Under the pieces are notes generated by a model. The model was not told where the DNA came from. It saw only the letters and a program-made list of their open reading frames with translations, and made no database searches. From Timema cristinae (Eukaryota; Arthropoda; Insecta; Phasmatodea; Timematidae), in the NCBI GenBank assembly GCA_039000515.1, contig JBCFYV010000024.1, forward strand, positions 39,172,035-39,236,034: 64,000 bases of DNA. The letters are read 5' to 3'. Position numbers and translations under genes: made by a program. Positions 1 to 11,229 of this stretch are shown in pieces. Each line of letters begins with the position of its first letter. The stretch's first letter is position 1.

Positions 1-1141
1 TTGAGAGTAGTATCCCAGTTGCATTCTGTTTAATACAGGTTTATTTGAAAGTGATGGTGCAAAACCGAAGGCTGTAGTGAGAGTGGTGTCAACGGTAAAC
101 GTTTTGCCGACGCCTGCATACTATTCGACCGCGATGATGAATAGACCATGGAGAACAAGAAGATTTGCCAATGTTGCCTCTCCGAATGCCAGATTTAACA
201 CCCTTTTAGTGGGAGTAAATAAAATACACTGTGTACGTGCCCAAAATTGCTATAGCAAATGAACGACCGCCTAGGTTGCCTAGTGGACAGGTCCGACCCT
301 CTCTTCCTAGGTATGTTTAATATCTTCCAAAGTGGATAGCTGTAAGTCTTGTCAGATTTTTCTTATGGAATTTTGTTGTTGTTACAAATATATACATTTT
401 TGCCAGAATCGTCTGTAATCGAACTAGAGCCTAAAGTCCCCCTAGTCCCAAAACTGACACATCATTTTATTGTCAATTTGATTTATTTATGAACCAAGTC
501 GGGCACGCAGCCTATATTTCAAGCTTATCTAATTTGTTTTGCCAGCGATGGGAAGGTAGTGGATCGAATATTGCAATACACCTGAAGATTTTTCACTCTT
601 TCTCCATGCAAATCTGGATACATATCTTATAAATTCTAGCTTCCCCATCACTACCCTAATAGCGTAATTAAAATGTGTATGGATGAATTGACATAGTCGA
701 ACTTTTTTTTTTTTTTTTTTACTAATGAACTGGGTTTGGTAAAGGGAAAACCTCATGTGCGGTATCGCGCACATTCTTGTGACTTTATCGACAGACTAAG
801 CCACACTTTGATCTTTCATTTTACAGAAGTCTTCTCCGAGGATTCAAACTCAGAAAACCCTTTAGTAAATTGGATCAATACCATTATCCAAACATTGTAG
901 GCGTTTTAAATTGCGTTTTGTATTAGATTTCCCCCGAGTAATAATAGTCTCAGGCTTATTAATTATTATGCAAACGTTGGATATTTCCATTTTAAATATA
1001 TATCTTAACAGTAACAAAATAATGTTAATTATGAACCTTTTGGGGTTATTATTTCATGGTAATGGGGTACGTAATTCCCGGTTTTCCCACCACTCCCGCG
1101 CTTTCATCACCTATCGAGCCACCGTTACAAGTCCCACCTAG
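1..1141. other. AT-rich 5' flank, no gene seen
   Basis: No supported gene. There is a run of about 19 T at 702-720. Open frames here are short, overlap on both strands and show no family motif. The last 70 bases before the exon become less AT-rich and contain pyrimidine-rich stretches. Confidence 0.6.
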
Positions 1142-1207
1142 TTCAGTATTCCACCGCTCAACTCTCAACAGCAGTGCCAGTCATTTTGTGTTGTTTTCAG
1201 TAGAAGC
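1142..1207 (+). promoter_or_regulatory. Possible 5'UTR or 3' splice acceptor before the coding exon
   Basis: The sequence just upstream of the ATG has TCAGT-like matches to an arthropod initiator (near 1143 and 1179) and a pyrimidine-biased tract ending in TTTTCAG at 1200. Either transcription starts here, or 1201 is the first base of an exon spliced to an upstream non-coding exon. A TAG immediately after the AG closes the ATG frame, so translation must begin at 1208 or 1211. The sequence alone does not separate the two readings. Confidence 0.3.
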
Positions 1208-1666
1208 ATGATGGAGAGGATGCTCAAGCGGGTCGGTCTGCACGGTAAAAAAGTGGCGGATTCGGAAAACCAGCCCGTCGTCGACGGGGAAGGAGTTTCA
1301 CGCGGCGGTGGCAACGATTCTAGTCCCGACAGTGGCGGACCTCAATGGTGCGACTATTTGAGTTTTAAGACCGTGTGTGTGGGCGGTGGTGAAGGTTATG
1401 GTAGTGCATGCTATGTCGGCAAGAAACAGCTGACCGAGGATGGTAACACCAGTAACGATCAGGGGCAACTACCTGTTCGTAGACCCAGAAGAATGCGTGT
1501 GTTTAATTTTCACTATTTAGATTCTCATATAATGGAGTTCAAGCCACGTGCCATAACGCGGCGATTGTGCGGGGGTAAGAAACCCGATAACGAATTGTAT
1601 CGCAGCAACAGTTTCAAATTTGAGAGGTTCGAAAGAACGGAAGATCCCGGGGCTCTTCAAAAACAG
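1208..1666 (+). CDS. Putative first coding exon of an unidentified spliced gene
   Basis: This is the one convincing coding stretch. It opens with ATGATG and runs 153 codons without a stop to a canonical donor, CAG|GTAAGA, at 1667; the frame closes only 8 codons into the intron. The exon ends in phase 0. Its base composition is much richer in G+C than the flanks, and codon use looks coding. The peptide starts MMERMLKRVGLHGKK, then has a low-complexity Gly/Ser/Asp stretch (about residues 30-45), a Cys/Gly-rich segment (48-70), a basic patch PVRRPRRMRV (about 90-99) and a C-terminal LYRSNSFKFERFERTED motif (about 131-147) that resembles a phosphorylatable basic/aromatic linker. There is no signal peptide or membrane segment. 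I do not recognise the family and assign no function. No downstream exon was found with confidence, so the following intron may be very long. A processed or decayed gene fragment is less likely because of the intact frame and donor. Confidence 0.7.
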
Positions 1667-1697
1667 GTAAGAGCTACGAAATTTACATAATTTTATA

Positions 1698-1753
1698 TTA
1701 TAGATACTTAGTAGATATTATAGATACTTAGTAGATATTATAGATATTATGTG
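1698..1753. repeat. Short 22-bp tandem repeat in the intron
   Basis: A unit reading TATAGATACTTAGTAGATAT is repeated about 2.5 times directly downstream of the exon donor. Confidence 0.7.
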
Positions 1754-3732
1754 GACCCTTTTGTTAACTTTTGAATTTTCCAAGTGCATACTTACCGTTT
1801 GAAATTTCGAATAAGTTCATTTACAACAATGCTAGTTAAATTCCTTGCAAAAGAATATATCTTTTTATAAAAAAAATATACATTTGAGCAGCTGTATTTC
1901 AACATTAAAAAGGTTCAAATGAAATTTACTCAACAATAAGCTGATCGTAAATTAAATTTATAATGTACCTTATTAAATTTAATGTAATAATGTACCTTAT
2001 TAAATTTAAATTTAATAATGTATCTTATTAAATTTAATAATGTATCGTATCTCCGGTTGTTAATCATGGAGTTGAATCATGAGACGTTTTTCCACTACAC
2101 AATTCACACATGAAAGACTCCTTCAGCGAATAAAAACAGATTCCCCACCGAAGCGTGTCGTCTGCGTTTGACAGAAGTGCTTGAGTACTGTCTGTCCCCC
2201 GTTTGACAGTTGTCTAGTCGCCTCGTGTTGGCTCGCTGTCTCTCTCATCTTTTGTTTGTATCAGCTGATCCATCCCGGCATTGCTGTTGCCCACCTGTTC
2301 GATGCATGTGAAGGGGGGAAGATGTATTGATATATCCTGCACAGAGCGGACCGGACGTTCTAAAAGCAGGAGGGGTGTTGGGTTAAATGGGGCAGCGAGA
2401 CGAAACGTGTTCATTTAATTAGAAAATCGAATGAAACCCGCCTTAAGCTTATAAATAAATAAATACACGCTTTTTTATTTATCCTAAAACCAATCGCAAC
2501 TTTTGTTCGTGAAAATACTATTTTTAGGTATATTTTTATGAATGCCTTCATTTGATCTGTGCTAAAATATCATAGCATATAAAGTAAAACCTATCAGTTT
2601 ACGGGCTAGTCGACATTATTATGTATTTCAGATATAAAGGCCTGTTATATATTTCACCAGTTAATAATCTTAAAAGATAATATATTTTAAGTCAGTAGGC
2701 CTATCTTCTATTATTGCGTGATAAAAATGTGTTTTTTACTGTCTCTGTACATAAAGCTAAAAAACAAAGTTTATAATTATTGTTGGGGAATCTTTCATAA
2801 CATTTTCATTGCTATAAACACAACTTTAATGTATTTATTGATGTTTTGATAATGTATCATAATAACTACAAACAATGTTTTTCTATATCTAGCAACAATG
2901 GGTTCTCATGAAATAAATAATAATTCAAAACTTTGTTGAACAATCTTATATGATTTTTTCACCTGACGAAACACACATCCTTTGACATACCGTAACTCTT
3001 TTAGTTCAAGATCCTAGCCTATAGATTCGCTCACTTTTGCCTTGAAAAGGTGTAGGCTAGAATTTTTAGAACATTTGATTTGATAAGTAAGTCTTAAATG
3101 TTTTAGTAGGAAATAACATTTTAGAAAATACGATTTTTTTTGTGATCAACGTTAATTTAATTTTACTATATTATTAGGGTTATTTTTAGGTATTAATACT
3201 ATCTAATAAATGTTATACAGGAAAATCATATGACTTGACGTATGAATATATGACAGTATTTGTAATAATTTTTGTAAGTGTCGAATACGGCCCTTCCTAC
3301 CAAAACTAAGCCATGGCTGAAATAATGTTTGAATTGAATTAATTAAAATATTTAAAATCTAACGTTAGCTGTTTTAGAGCTAGCATAGGCCTTTTTATAA
3401 TAATTTTTCAATATTTATGCCTACTTTACACGTCGTACCTGACATTCTAAATTTAAAATTTAAGTAAAAACTCTTGTTATTGATATCAGAACATTAAATC
3501 CTATATTTCTAAATATTTTAGTGGTAGAAAAACGTTCGCTCATCCAGACATTTGCTAAAAATATGTTTGAATTCCACAGGAGAAGGAAATACAAATAATT
3601 ACGAGAAAGATATATGATTACAAATGTTAGGAAACAATGAACTAAAGTAATCTTATTAAATGCTCGAAATATAAACTGTATTTTTTTTTGCAAACATGCC
3701 CCTGCGTGTCTCTGGATTTTAAATTTTTTTTA
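1754..3732. other. AT-rich region with a small tandem and a GC-richer island
   Basis: Presumed intron. At about 1960-2050 there is an imperfect tandem of roughly 27 bp around TAATGTACCTTATTAAATTT. At about 2090-2420 G+C rises, with TTTGACAG-like words repeated near 2168 and 2201; this may be an old unique element or a regulatory block, but I see no motif that decides. At 3217-3296 a fragment carries CATATGACTTGACGTATGAA, the interior of the FB2 element described at 19932. No gene is supported. Confidence 0.5.
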
Positions 3733-4006
3733 GGTGACCTGGTAGTCTAGGGGTAAGGTGTCGAATTTCTGTGCTGGGGTCCGGGGTTCAATCCTCGGTC
3801 TCGGCACAGATTTATCTGATTTCCAAACCCTTCCTTTACCTCTGACAAGACGTGTTTAATCACAACTTGTAATGTGGGGAATACCAGGCCTCCACCGTGG
3901 TTCGGATTCCACGTTAAATTGTAGGGCCTCCATTTCATCTCACAATCACCCTACCATTACACATTAGCGTAAGTGAGTATAACCCGAACTGGTAGTAAAG
4001 CGGTGC

Positions 4007-4046
<40 letters not shown>
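3733..4046 (+). repeat. SINE-A, near full length
   Basis: tRNA-derived SINE. The head begins GGTGACCTGGTAGTCTAGGG with a box-A-like GTCTAGGGGTAAGG and a box-B-like GGTTCAATCC. The body carries CCACCGTGGTTCGGATTCCA and the tail is the shared GTATAACCCGAA...GGTAGTAA...GCGGTGCTA followed by (TAA)n. About 310 bp including the tail. Confidence 0.9.
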
Positions 4047-4048
<2 letters not shown>

Positions 4049-4057
4049 CATATCTTT

Positions 4058-4272
4058 TAGCACCGCTTACTACACTTTTGGGTTATGTGCCTATATTATG
4101 TTAATGGTTTTAGGGCTAAGGAATGTTATATTTTTAGGAAGTGTGCCCGAATTTGCGTGGAGGTAGAGTGGAAAACCATTTTGGAAATTCACCCTCAGCA
4201 CACCCGACCAAGATTCGAACCTATATCTCCTGATATCGGCAATCTGGTCTACTGCGACCGAATCGAGCAGGA
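4058..4272 (-). repeat. SINE-B1, diverged
   Basis: Reverse-orientation copy with the shared tail at left (TAGCACCGCTTACTAC), core TTTGCGTGGAGGTAGAGTGG and a box-B-like GATTCGAACC complement near 4213. It lies just downstream of SINE-A, tail to tail, forming a small inverted pair. Confidence 0.8.
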
Positions 4273-4527
4273 AATATTTGTTTGTTGAAATAGTCATCTG
4301 AGATTCTCTGAGCTGATTACATACTAACCGTATTTCTTCAAGGTGCTCAAAATTAATGAAAGGCTCTGCATAAATATCTGTATTAATACGTTCCTGAAGA
4401 AAATAATCTGTGTTAAGTCCTTGCGTTTCATTTCATTGATAACCTAAATTTTCGTTCAGATGTTAAACAACAATAGTACATGACGCTTTGTAACTTAAAA
4501 AAAAAAAAAAATCGGCCTCGACAAAAG

Positions 4528-4935
4528 ACAACAATATATGAGCTCTACGCAGGCACGTCACGCTGTAAAATTAGGTTTGGACAACAATGCGTGGTGGGTT
4601 CAACGCTGACGCTACGCCACGTTGAAAAATTAGATTTGGACTCATGACATCAATGTATGAGCTATACGCTGATGCTAAATTACGTTGCAAATTTAGGTTT
4701 GGAAACACAATAATTTATTATTAACAAAATAGTGCTCAGTTGTGTTAAAAAAAAATGTACAAGCTCTATGCGGCGCTCCGCCACGTTGAAGACTTATGAA
4801 TGGACGTTAGACAACAATGCTTGATTTGCGCATTGGCGTTCACCACGTTGATAGTAAGACGTTGACGCGCAACAACAATGTATGTATTGTACGCTGGTAC
4901 ACTATCACGCTGAAAAATTAGGCGTTAACGCACGG
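4528..4935. repeat. Diverged minisatellite, irregular 55-105 bp unit
   Basis: About six degenerate units begin with words like ACAACAATGTATGAGCTCTA and contain CTACGCCACGTTGAAAAATT and TTAGGTTTGGA (starts near 4528, 4582, 4648, 4755, 4809 and 4879). Spacing is uneven, so the array is old. Confidence 0.65.
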
Positions 4936-5032
4936 CCAAATGGAATTATACTTAGCGGAAACTCATTGGCCAGGAAATGAAGGTAACTTGCCCCATTTAA
5001 TTTTTTCCACAAAGAAACCGCGAGGTCATTGT

Positions 5033-5177
5033 TCTATCCCGGTCGGCTCTATTGAGGGTGGCTTATCCTAATGGTTTCCCTACTCTTTCTCCACGTAAAT
5101 GCGGGTACACTTATTCTAAATTCAACCTCCCTTATCCCTAACCCTAACGGGTAGTAAAACGCGGTGTTAAAAAAAAA
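5033..5177 (+). repeat. SINE-B1, 5'-truncated
   Basis: Retains the sequence from the end of the tRNA-like head (CCGGTCGGCTCTATTGAGG) through the core CCACGTAAATGCGGGTACAC to the tail GGGTAGTAAAACGCGGTG and an A run. Confidence 0.8.
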
Positions 5178-5281
5178 CCTGTTATCAGCACTGTGTGAGA
5201 CAACGATTCATTAGGTGACTGCAAACTACCAAAATATAGCCGGCTGGACACTATTTTTTGTCTCACCTCAATAAAACTGGA

Positions 5282-5531
5282 ACCCGATTCGATGGTTGCA
5301 TGGTCTAAGGCTCTAATCTTACAATAGATGGGCTGCCGATGATGGGGAGATCGGGGTTCGATCACGGTCGGTTGCACTGACCTGAGGGTGAATTTTCTTA
5401 ATTGGTTTTCCGCTCTGCCTCTACGCAAATGCGAGTGCACTCCCTGTAAATTAACTTTCCTTATCCTTAAAACATTAGAGTAACTAGTACATGGACGTAC
5501 AACCCGAACAGTGCTAAAAATAAATTAAAAA
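5282..5531 (+). repeat. SINE-B1
   Basis: Head from ACCCGATTCGATGG with box-A-like TGGTCTAAGG, box-B-like GGGGTTCGATCACGG, core CTCTACGCAAATGCGAGTGC, and a tail shortened to CAACCCGAACAGTGCTAAAA. Confidence 0.85.
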
Positions 5532-6097
5532 ACTGAACTGAAAGGCAATATGTTCAATATGATTCAAAAGTGGACTCTGATTCAATGTACATATTTTATG
5601 CTCGATTACCTTCTCCTGCCAACACCTTCTTTGAGTGCAAATATTATCTCAACATGAGGTATACTTTTTTTCGGCGCTATACATATTTTAATTACATTAA
5701 TTGAAAAAGTATAAGAGAATGTCCACTAGTCATGAAAATCATGAAATGATATTTTGGTCATGAACGCCTTTGAAGAGTCATGGAATTAGCTTTTAGGTAG
5801 TTTATTTTTTGTAAGCCAAGTTCACTACACAGGTAAAAATAGTTTTTTTAAAAATAACTTGCACAAAATTAGCTTAAATTTAGGGCCTACAACTAACTTT
5901 CCAGTGATGACATAGTTTAAAAATTAGAAAATTAAAAAAAATAAGAGTTAATGAAATTTTTATGACAATATCAGCCTGAGGGAATAGTTAAATTATTAAC
6001 CTTTTTTCCCCCACCTTTTGGTCATGGATATTTATTTATAGGTCATGTAAAATTCATTAAATATGATTTACAAAATTCTGTACAGGATGAGGATAGA

Positions 6098-6215
6098 AGA
6101 ATTCTGGTTGGTTATAATGAGGGTGATTTTTACTAAATGTCTTCTCACTCTACGAAAATTTGGGTACATTTCACTAAATTCTATCTTCTTCATTCCTACC
6201 CTATTAGTAAATATA
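6098..6215 (+). repeat. SINE-B1 3' fragment
   Basis: Starts at ATTCTGGTTGGTTATAATGA and keeps the core but lacks the head and terminal tail. It is followed directly by an inverted B1 copy. Confidence 0.6.
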
Positions 6216-6218
6216 CAA

Positions 6219-6474
6219 TTAATCACCACCACGTCTTAATACCTGTTCAGGTTGTATGCATATATGACAAATTACTCTAGTGGAGTAGGAATGCGGAAGA
6301 AAGCATTTTAGAGGTAGTATACCCACATTTGCGTGGAAGGATAGTGGGAAACCATTTAGGGAAAAACACGCTTCAGTTGACTCGACCGGGATTCGAAACC
6401 CAATCTCTCCGTCTTCAGCAAGCCAGTCTAACACGAGAATGATACCTTAGACTGTGTGGTCACTGAAGTGGAGG
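6219..6474 (-). repeat. SINE-B1
   Basis: Reverse copy: tail ACCACGTCTTAATACCTGTT at left, core ATTTGCGTGGAAGGATAGTG, box-B complement GGGATTCGAAACC, and the head end CACTGAAGTGG at right. Confidence 0.85.
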
Positions 6475-6555
6475 CCCATTAACTGATTAAATACGCAAAG
6501 ATGCTTTAGTCTTTAAACTACTTCATAGTCTGATAGTCTCCTCTAAGGTCTCTTT

Positions 6556-6727
6556 CTCTCGTAATAGACTGGTCGCGGATGATAGAATGATTGGGGTTAA
6601 AATCTCTTTCGAGTGTTCTGAGAAGGATTTTTCCTAAATGGCTTACACTCTCCCTCCACACAAATGTGGCTACATTTTACCTGCAATCTACGGTCCACAT
6701 TCCTATATCCATTAGTTAAATATACAC
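6556..6727 (+). repeat. SINE-B1 fragment abutting SINE-C
   Basis: Degenerate head (AATAGACTGGTCGCGGATGA) and core (CCACACAAATGTGGCTACAT). The 3' end is cut at ATATACACG, where SINE-C begins, so SINE-C probably inserted here. Confidence 0.65.
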
Positions 6728-7049
6728 GTTGACCTCGGTGGCTTTGGGGTAAAATGCTCACCTTAGAACACGATGATAGTGGGCTCAAACCCAGCCGGGG
6801 TTGAAATACTTTTTCTTGAGTGATAAAAATCCGTTGCACGACTTCCTTCGGAGAGGAAGTAAAGCTATCGGTCCCGTGTCGGTTGTGGCAAGTATAAGAA
6901 CCCGAACGGTATTTGAAAATGCCTTTCCAGGAAAATTGGTAGGCCCTTTCGTTTCGCTCATAGAAATTCTCGTGTGTGGATATAATCAGTTGTTTCAGAA
7001 AATTCTCGTTAGATTACTCTAATAAATAAAAATAAATAAATAAATAAAT
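6728..7049 (+). repeat. SINE-C, full length
   Basis: Third head type: GTTGACCTCGGTGGCTTTGG with box-A-like GGCTTTGGGGTAAAATGC and box-B-like GGGCTCAAACCC. The body includes GTGATAAAAATCCGTTGCAC and AGCTATCGGTCCCGTGTCGG. The second tail type is ATATAATCAGTTGTTTCAGA followed by AAT/AAATA repeats. The frame at 6801-7022 lies inside the SINE and is not a gene. Confidence 0.85.
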
Positions 7050-7504
7050 TTGCGCATAGCGTGAAAATATAGTAAGAATCTCTGGGAACACACAACAAAA
7101 ATATTGATAGCATGGAGAGGTGGAAAAAACGAAAAAATAAACAAACGAAGCTGTTTATACTTTTTGAATCTGAGAAATTTGTGTGGGGGAGAGGAAGCCC
7201 ACAACTGTTAAGTAATGCGTTCACGTATTCCCATTTGATAGCGCCTCTGGGAGCTGAATGGGTTTGCCCCATTATACTCCACTATCTGTTGGATGTTTTC
7301 CAAAAAAGAAACTCAACTTGTGGGAAACATTGGTTTTACCCCTTACACACAATTCTACCTCCCTCCCCTTAAAATCCTCCCCCCCTCACACACACATACA
7401 CAAGCATACAGTTTGATCCAACCATCACTCTTTATGATCTTATAAACCCTTTATGACCTATGATTGGAAATATTTTATGAGTTTTAGAAACCTCTATTTA
7501 TTTA

Positions 7505-7759
7505 ACCCGCTTCAGTGGTATTATGGCCTAAAAGGCGTCACTTTCTCGATAGATTGGACTGCCGATGACGGGGAGATCGGGTTTCGAATTCCGGCCGGGT
7601 GTAATGAGTGTTTAAAAAAAATAGTTTCCACTCCTCCGCCACGCAAATGCTGGTACTCTTCCTTTAAATTCATCCTTCTTCATTCTTAACACATTAACGT
7701 AAATTAATATCTACGCGTATAAACCAAACGGGTAGTAAGACGCTATGACAAAAAAAAAA
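7505..7759 (+). repeat. SINE-B1, full length
   Basis: Head ACCCGCTTCAGTGG..., box-B-like GGGTTTCGAATTCCGG, core CACGCAAATGCTGGTAC and tail ACGGGTAGTAAGACGC plus an A run. The frame at 7453-7689 reads through it. Confidence 0.85.
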
Positions 7760-8520
7760 TATTATTTATAGATATTCTAGAAATATTTACTAAGCTTTTT
7801 GTTAAAACTGTGAAACCTTATTTAAATTTTGTAAAAAGGTAAAAATGCCACTATCTTCTTTACGTATCAATAATTATAAGTTCCCAGCTATTATCATTGA
7901 GCTGTGTTTAATTTGCTATGATGAAACATGTAGGCCTTTAAAATTACAGTTTTTGTACCCTATTTTGCTGTTAAATAGATTGCAAATTTGTTAGTTTTTA
8001 TGTCACGATTTGTATTTTTTGATCTTAAACAATTTTCTTTTTTAATATTAGATGCGTACCTAACTTACAAAACCGTTATAACACAAACCATTTGAATTTA
8101 TCTGAATCTATGTGCCACACATTATAATATAAACATTCACTCCTTGCATTAATGAGTAGGTTCCTAATATATTATCAATATTAAAAAAAATAATTTGAAA
8201 GTAATTTTAAATCTATTAAATTCTGTGGAAAATAAATATCTTGAATTTTTTTTCTTATTTCTTTTCAAAAATTAATATTGAATTAAACTCTACTTTTATG
8301 AACAAAAACATAACCTAAAAATTAACGCCGCACACCGTTGAAGACCACGCTTAAGACTCCGTGAAGACACTCTCTAAGGACTTCCCCTCTTGATTGTTTC
8401 CTGGAGATTCTGGAATGAAAGAGCACTTAAGTGAAGAGCTATCAAAGAATCCCAACAATCCTCCAGCAGAATGCTTTGTTTTGTTCATAAATAACTGCTA
8501 GTAACTTTATTAGCGTCTTT
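7760..8520. other. AT-rich, nothing recognised
   Basis: Very AT-rich sequence with homopolymer runs. No gene, structured repeat or regulatory motif could be supported. Confidence 0.5.
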
Positions 8521-8757
8521 ATTAGCACCACGTTCGGGCTATATGCTTTATGTACTATTTACGTTAATTGTCTTAAAGATGAGGAAGGCTATATTTATAG
8601 GAAGTGTACCCATATTTGCGTGGAGGTAGAGTGGAAAACCATTTTGTAAAATCACTCTCGGAACACCCGACCAAGATTCGAACCTCGATCTCCCCGTCAT
8701 TGGCAGTTTAGTCTACTGCGAGAGTAGCTCCTTAGACGATGCGGCCACTGAAGCGAA
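8521..8757 (-). repeat. SINE-B1
   Basis: Reverse copy: TTAGCACCACGTTCGGGCTA at left, core ATTTGCGTGGAGGTAGAGTG, box-B complement AAGATTCGAACC, and head GCGGCCACTGAAGCG at right. Part of the tail is deleted. Confidence 0.85.
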
Positions 8758-8853
8758 TACTGCCAGAAACTGTGGTTTATATCAGCAACTGCCAGTAGAG
8801 AGAGATAACAACGACCTCCACTACAGTATGCCAGCAGAATTTTGTGCTTTGTC

Positions 8854-9507
8854 GAGGGCCGGATTTAAGGGTGGGCGACAGGGATGACCACTCACATGCC
8901 TCACAAATAAGCCCCCTCCCCCTCCCAAATTAGTTGCAATAATAAAAAAAAATCTCTTTTGGCGTTATAGATTGCAGTCATGGTGAAATCTTTAAAAATA
9001 TATATAGATCTTATTATTCATTTTATTTATTTTTTACAAAATATTACTTACTTATGGCACATGAAACATACAAATAATTATATGATTTTTAAAACTTATA
9101 GACTACATCCCTAGATTACAGCGAATCTAGTTGGTTCATATGGAACTATATATAAGAAAAAGCCTTATTAATTGATTTATCCCCAGAACCAGATTTTCCT
9201 GATCTATGTATAAGACTGTGGTGCAGACTCTGCGTTCCAGTACGACATTTTGGATTTTTTTTTTTACTTGTGCATTTTCCTAAGGTTTTGGCAAGAATAA
9301 AATATGGGAATTTTTTTTACAAATCTAATTTATTGTAACTACAATATTTCCTTATTTAAATAAATCTAAAATTGAGATTTTAACTGCTAATTTAGTAAAA
9401 AAAAAATCGTATGAATGTCTAAACGTTTAAAATAAAAATATATGTTTAAGGTTGAGGCCTATAATTATTTATCGGCCGGGGTCTCCACAGTTCTAAATAC
9501 CGCCCTG
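8854..9507. mobile_element. hAT-like non-autonomous DNA transposon
   Basis: The ends are imperfect inverted repeats: GAGGGCCGGATTTAAGGG at left and, reversed, CAGGGCGGTATTTAGAAC at right. Flanks are near-identical 8-bp duplications, GCTTTGTC (8846-8853) and GTTTTGTC (9508-9515), as expected for hAT transposition. The 654-bp interior is AT-rich with no transposase frame. Confidence 0.7.
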
Positions 9508-9515
9508 GTTTTGTC

Positions 9516-10120
9516 TATCAGCGACTGTCAGTATATTCATGAAAAACCCTATCTAAAATGCTTAATAAAAACCAGTAGCAAGTACTAGTAAATAGCAAGC
9601 AATCTTTCTTTTCACTAGCATTTTTTTTTCTTTCCTTAGCTCTACGATTCCCTCGCGAAATAAATGTTCCATTTTTATATATCTTCTCCTTTTCTACTTC
9701 GCCTTCTTTATAGGGAGTTGACTGCTCGCTCACTTCATCTACTGTATTTCTTGGTAAAGCGAGAATAAATCAGGGCTAGAATTCTTTACACGCCTCTGGG
9801 AAATGGTGCGAACAATGGGACCATCAATTCTATGCTGTTTCTTTGACTCTTATATTTACAACCGTTGCTTTTGTTTTTTAAAGTTAAAATATACTTTTCC
9901 AGGTTTGTGTTTCGGGAAGGTTTCTTTCAAGAAAAGTACGGTTTTATGAATTTTATTAATGATAGTTTATTTTGAGTGTAGGGCAGTTAAGTAGTGGGTG
10001 AAGTTGGGCGGTTTATTTTCCATAGTATTAGGTCTACTATAAATGCGAGATGTACTTTTATTCAGATTAATCCGTAGGTTGTTACGAATTGGCTATATTG
10101 AGGTTCCTAAAAAAACACTG
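9516..10120. other. No gene recognised
   Basis: AT-rich sequence. The 71-codon minus-strand frame at 9518-9733 is lysine/glutamate-rich, matches nothing I know and is probably chance. Confidence 0.45.
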
Positions 10121-11085
10121 TTTAGATGAAGTAGAAATTAACATTTAGAAAACAGGTAGAAAAAGGAACTCCAGATAACCAATTAAATGTTGAAATTTCC
10201 AAGAGAGAGTTGGCAAAAAAAACTAATATAAATAACTACTCACTTATCACTCATTGTGAAAAAAAAACTTAAATTCGGAAGGAAAATAAAGGGTCCATGT
10301 CAAATAACTAAAAGCGTCTTAACATTTTAAATAAGACCCCGAGAAATAAAGGAAGGGGGAGGTATAAAAGAAAAAAAAAATCTTTTAGGTTGTGATAGAA
10401 AATTTAATTTTAGCAAGCAGGTACAACTAATACATACAACTTCTTGTGTGATAGATAACTTAAATTCTCCAAATAAACATGAAAGTCTGAACATTTTAAA
10501 TTTTGAATTGGAATTCTTAGTAATGGGAAAGGCGGGAGAGGCTATAGTTAGATTTTTTTTTAGATGAAGTATAAAATAAAATTTGGCAGACAGGCAGATA
10601 GAAAACTCTAGATAGCCAAATTAGTCTTAGAATTAAAAAATTCTCAGAGCGAGTTGGATAACGGGTGTTTGAGGTATTCAAAATTTATAAAACTAATAGA
10701 AACAACTACTTCTCAGTGTATAACTATAAAATTATGAAAATGTCGAATGTTAAAACGGAATTTTATGAAATAAGGTAAAAGGGTACATAAATTAGCTTTT
10801 AGGTGTGGTAGAGAATTTGAATTGAGCAATTACAGATAACCAAATAAGATTTAAAATATGAAAAATTTCTATGTGGGATTTAGAGGATTAGAGGAAAGGG
10901 GAGCGTGGTTAAAATTTCCTGAACTAATAGAAAAAAAAACAACTAATTTTATGTGTGGTACAAAATCTAAGAAGGTATAGGAGCCACTCCAAATAACTAT
11001 AAACATATGAACATTTTAAATTTCAAACTGGGTCTCCAGGAAATAGGAAAGGGGGGGGGAAGAGGGCAGGGGGATAAGAGTGTGT
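10121..11085. repeat. Degenerate long-period tandem array
   Basis: About four to five diverged units of roughly 170-240 bp. Recurring words include TTTTAGGTGTGRTAGARAAT (near 10382, 10797, 10948), GATGAAGTA-AAATWAA (10124, 10561), GAACATTTTAAAT (10490, 11010) and GAAATARGGAAAGGG (10345, 11038). No coding potential. It looks like an old satellite or segmentally repeated element. Confidence 0.6.
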
Positions 11086-11150
11086 ACAAGTAAAAAAAAA
11101 GGTGAGGAGGGGAAAGTTTAGATTTGTCAGGAATTTAAAGGAATGACTCC

Positions 11151-11172
11151 TTATATATATATATATTTTATT

Positions 11173-11226
<54 letters not shown>
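11151..11226. repeat. Compound (TA)n(CA)n(TA)n microsatellite
   Basis: A dinucleotide array: TA repeats, about ten CA repeats, about 14 TA repeats, then CA again. It explains the Tyr/Ile-rich minus-strand frame at 11023-11223. Confidence 0.95.
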
Positions 11227-11229
<3 letters not shown>

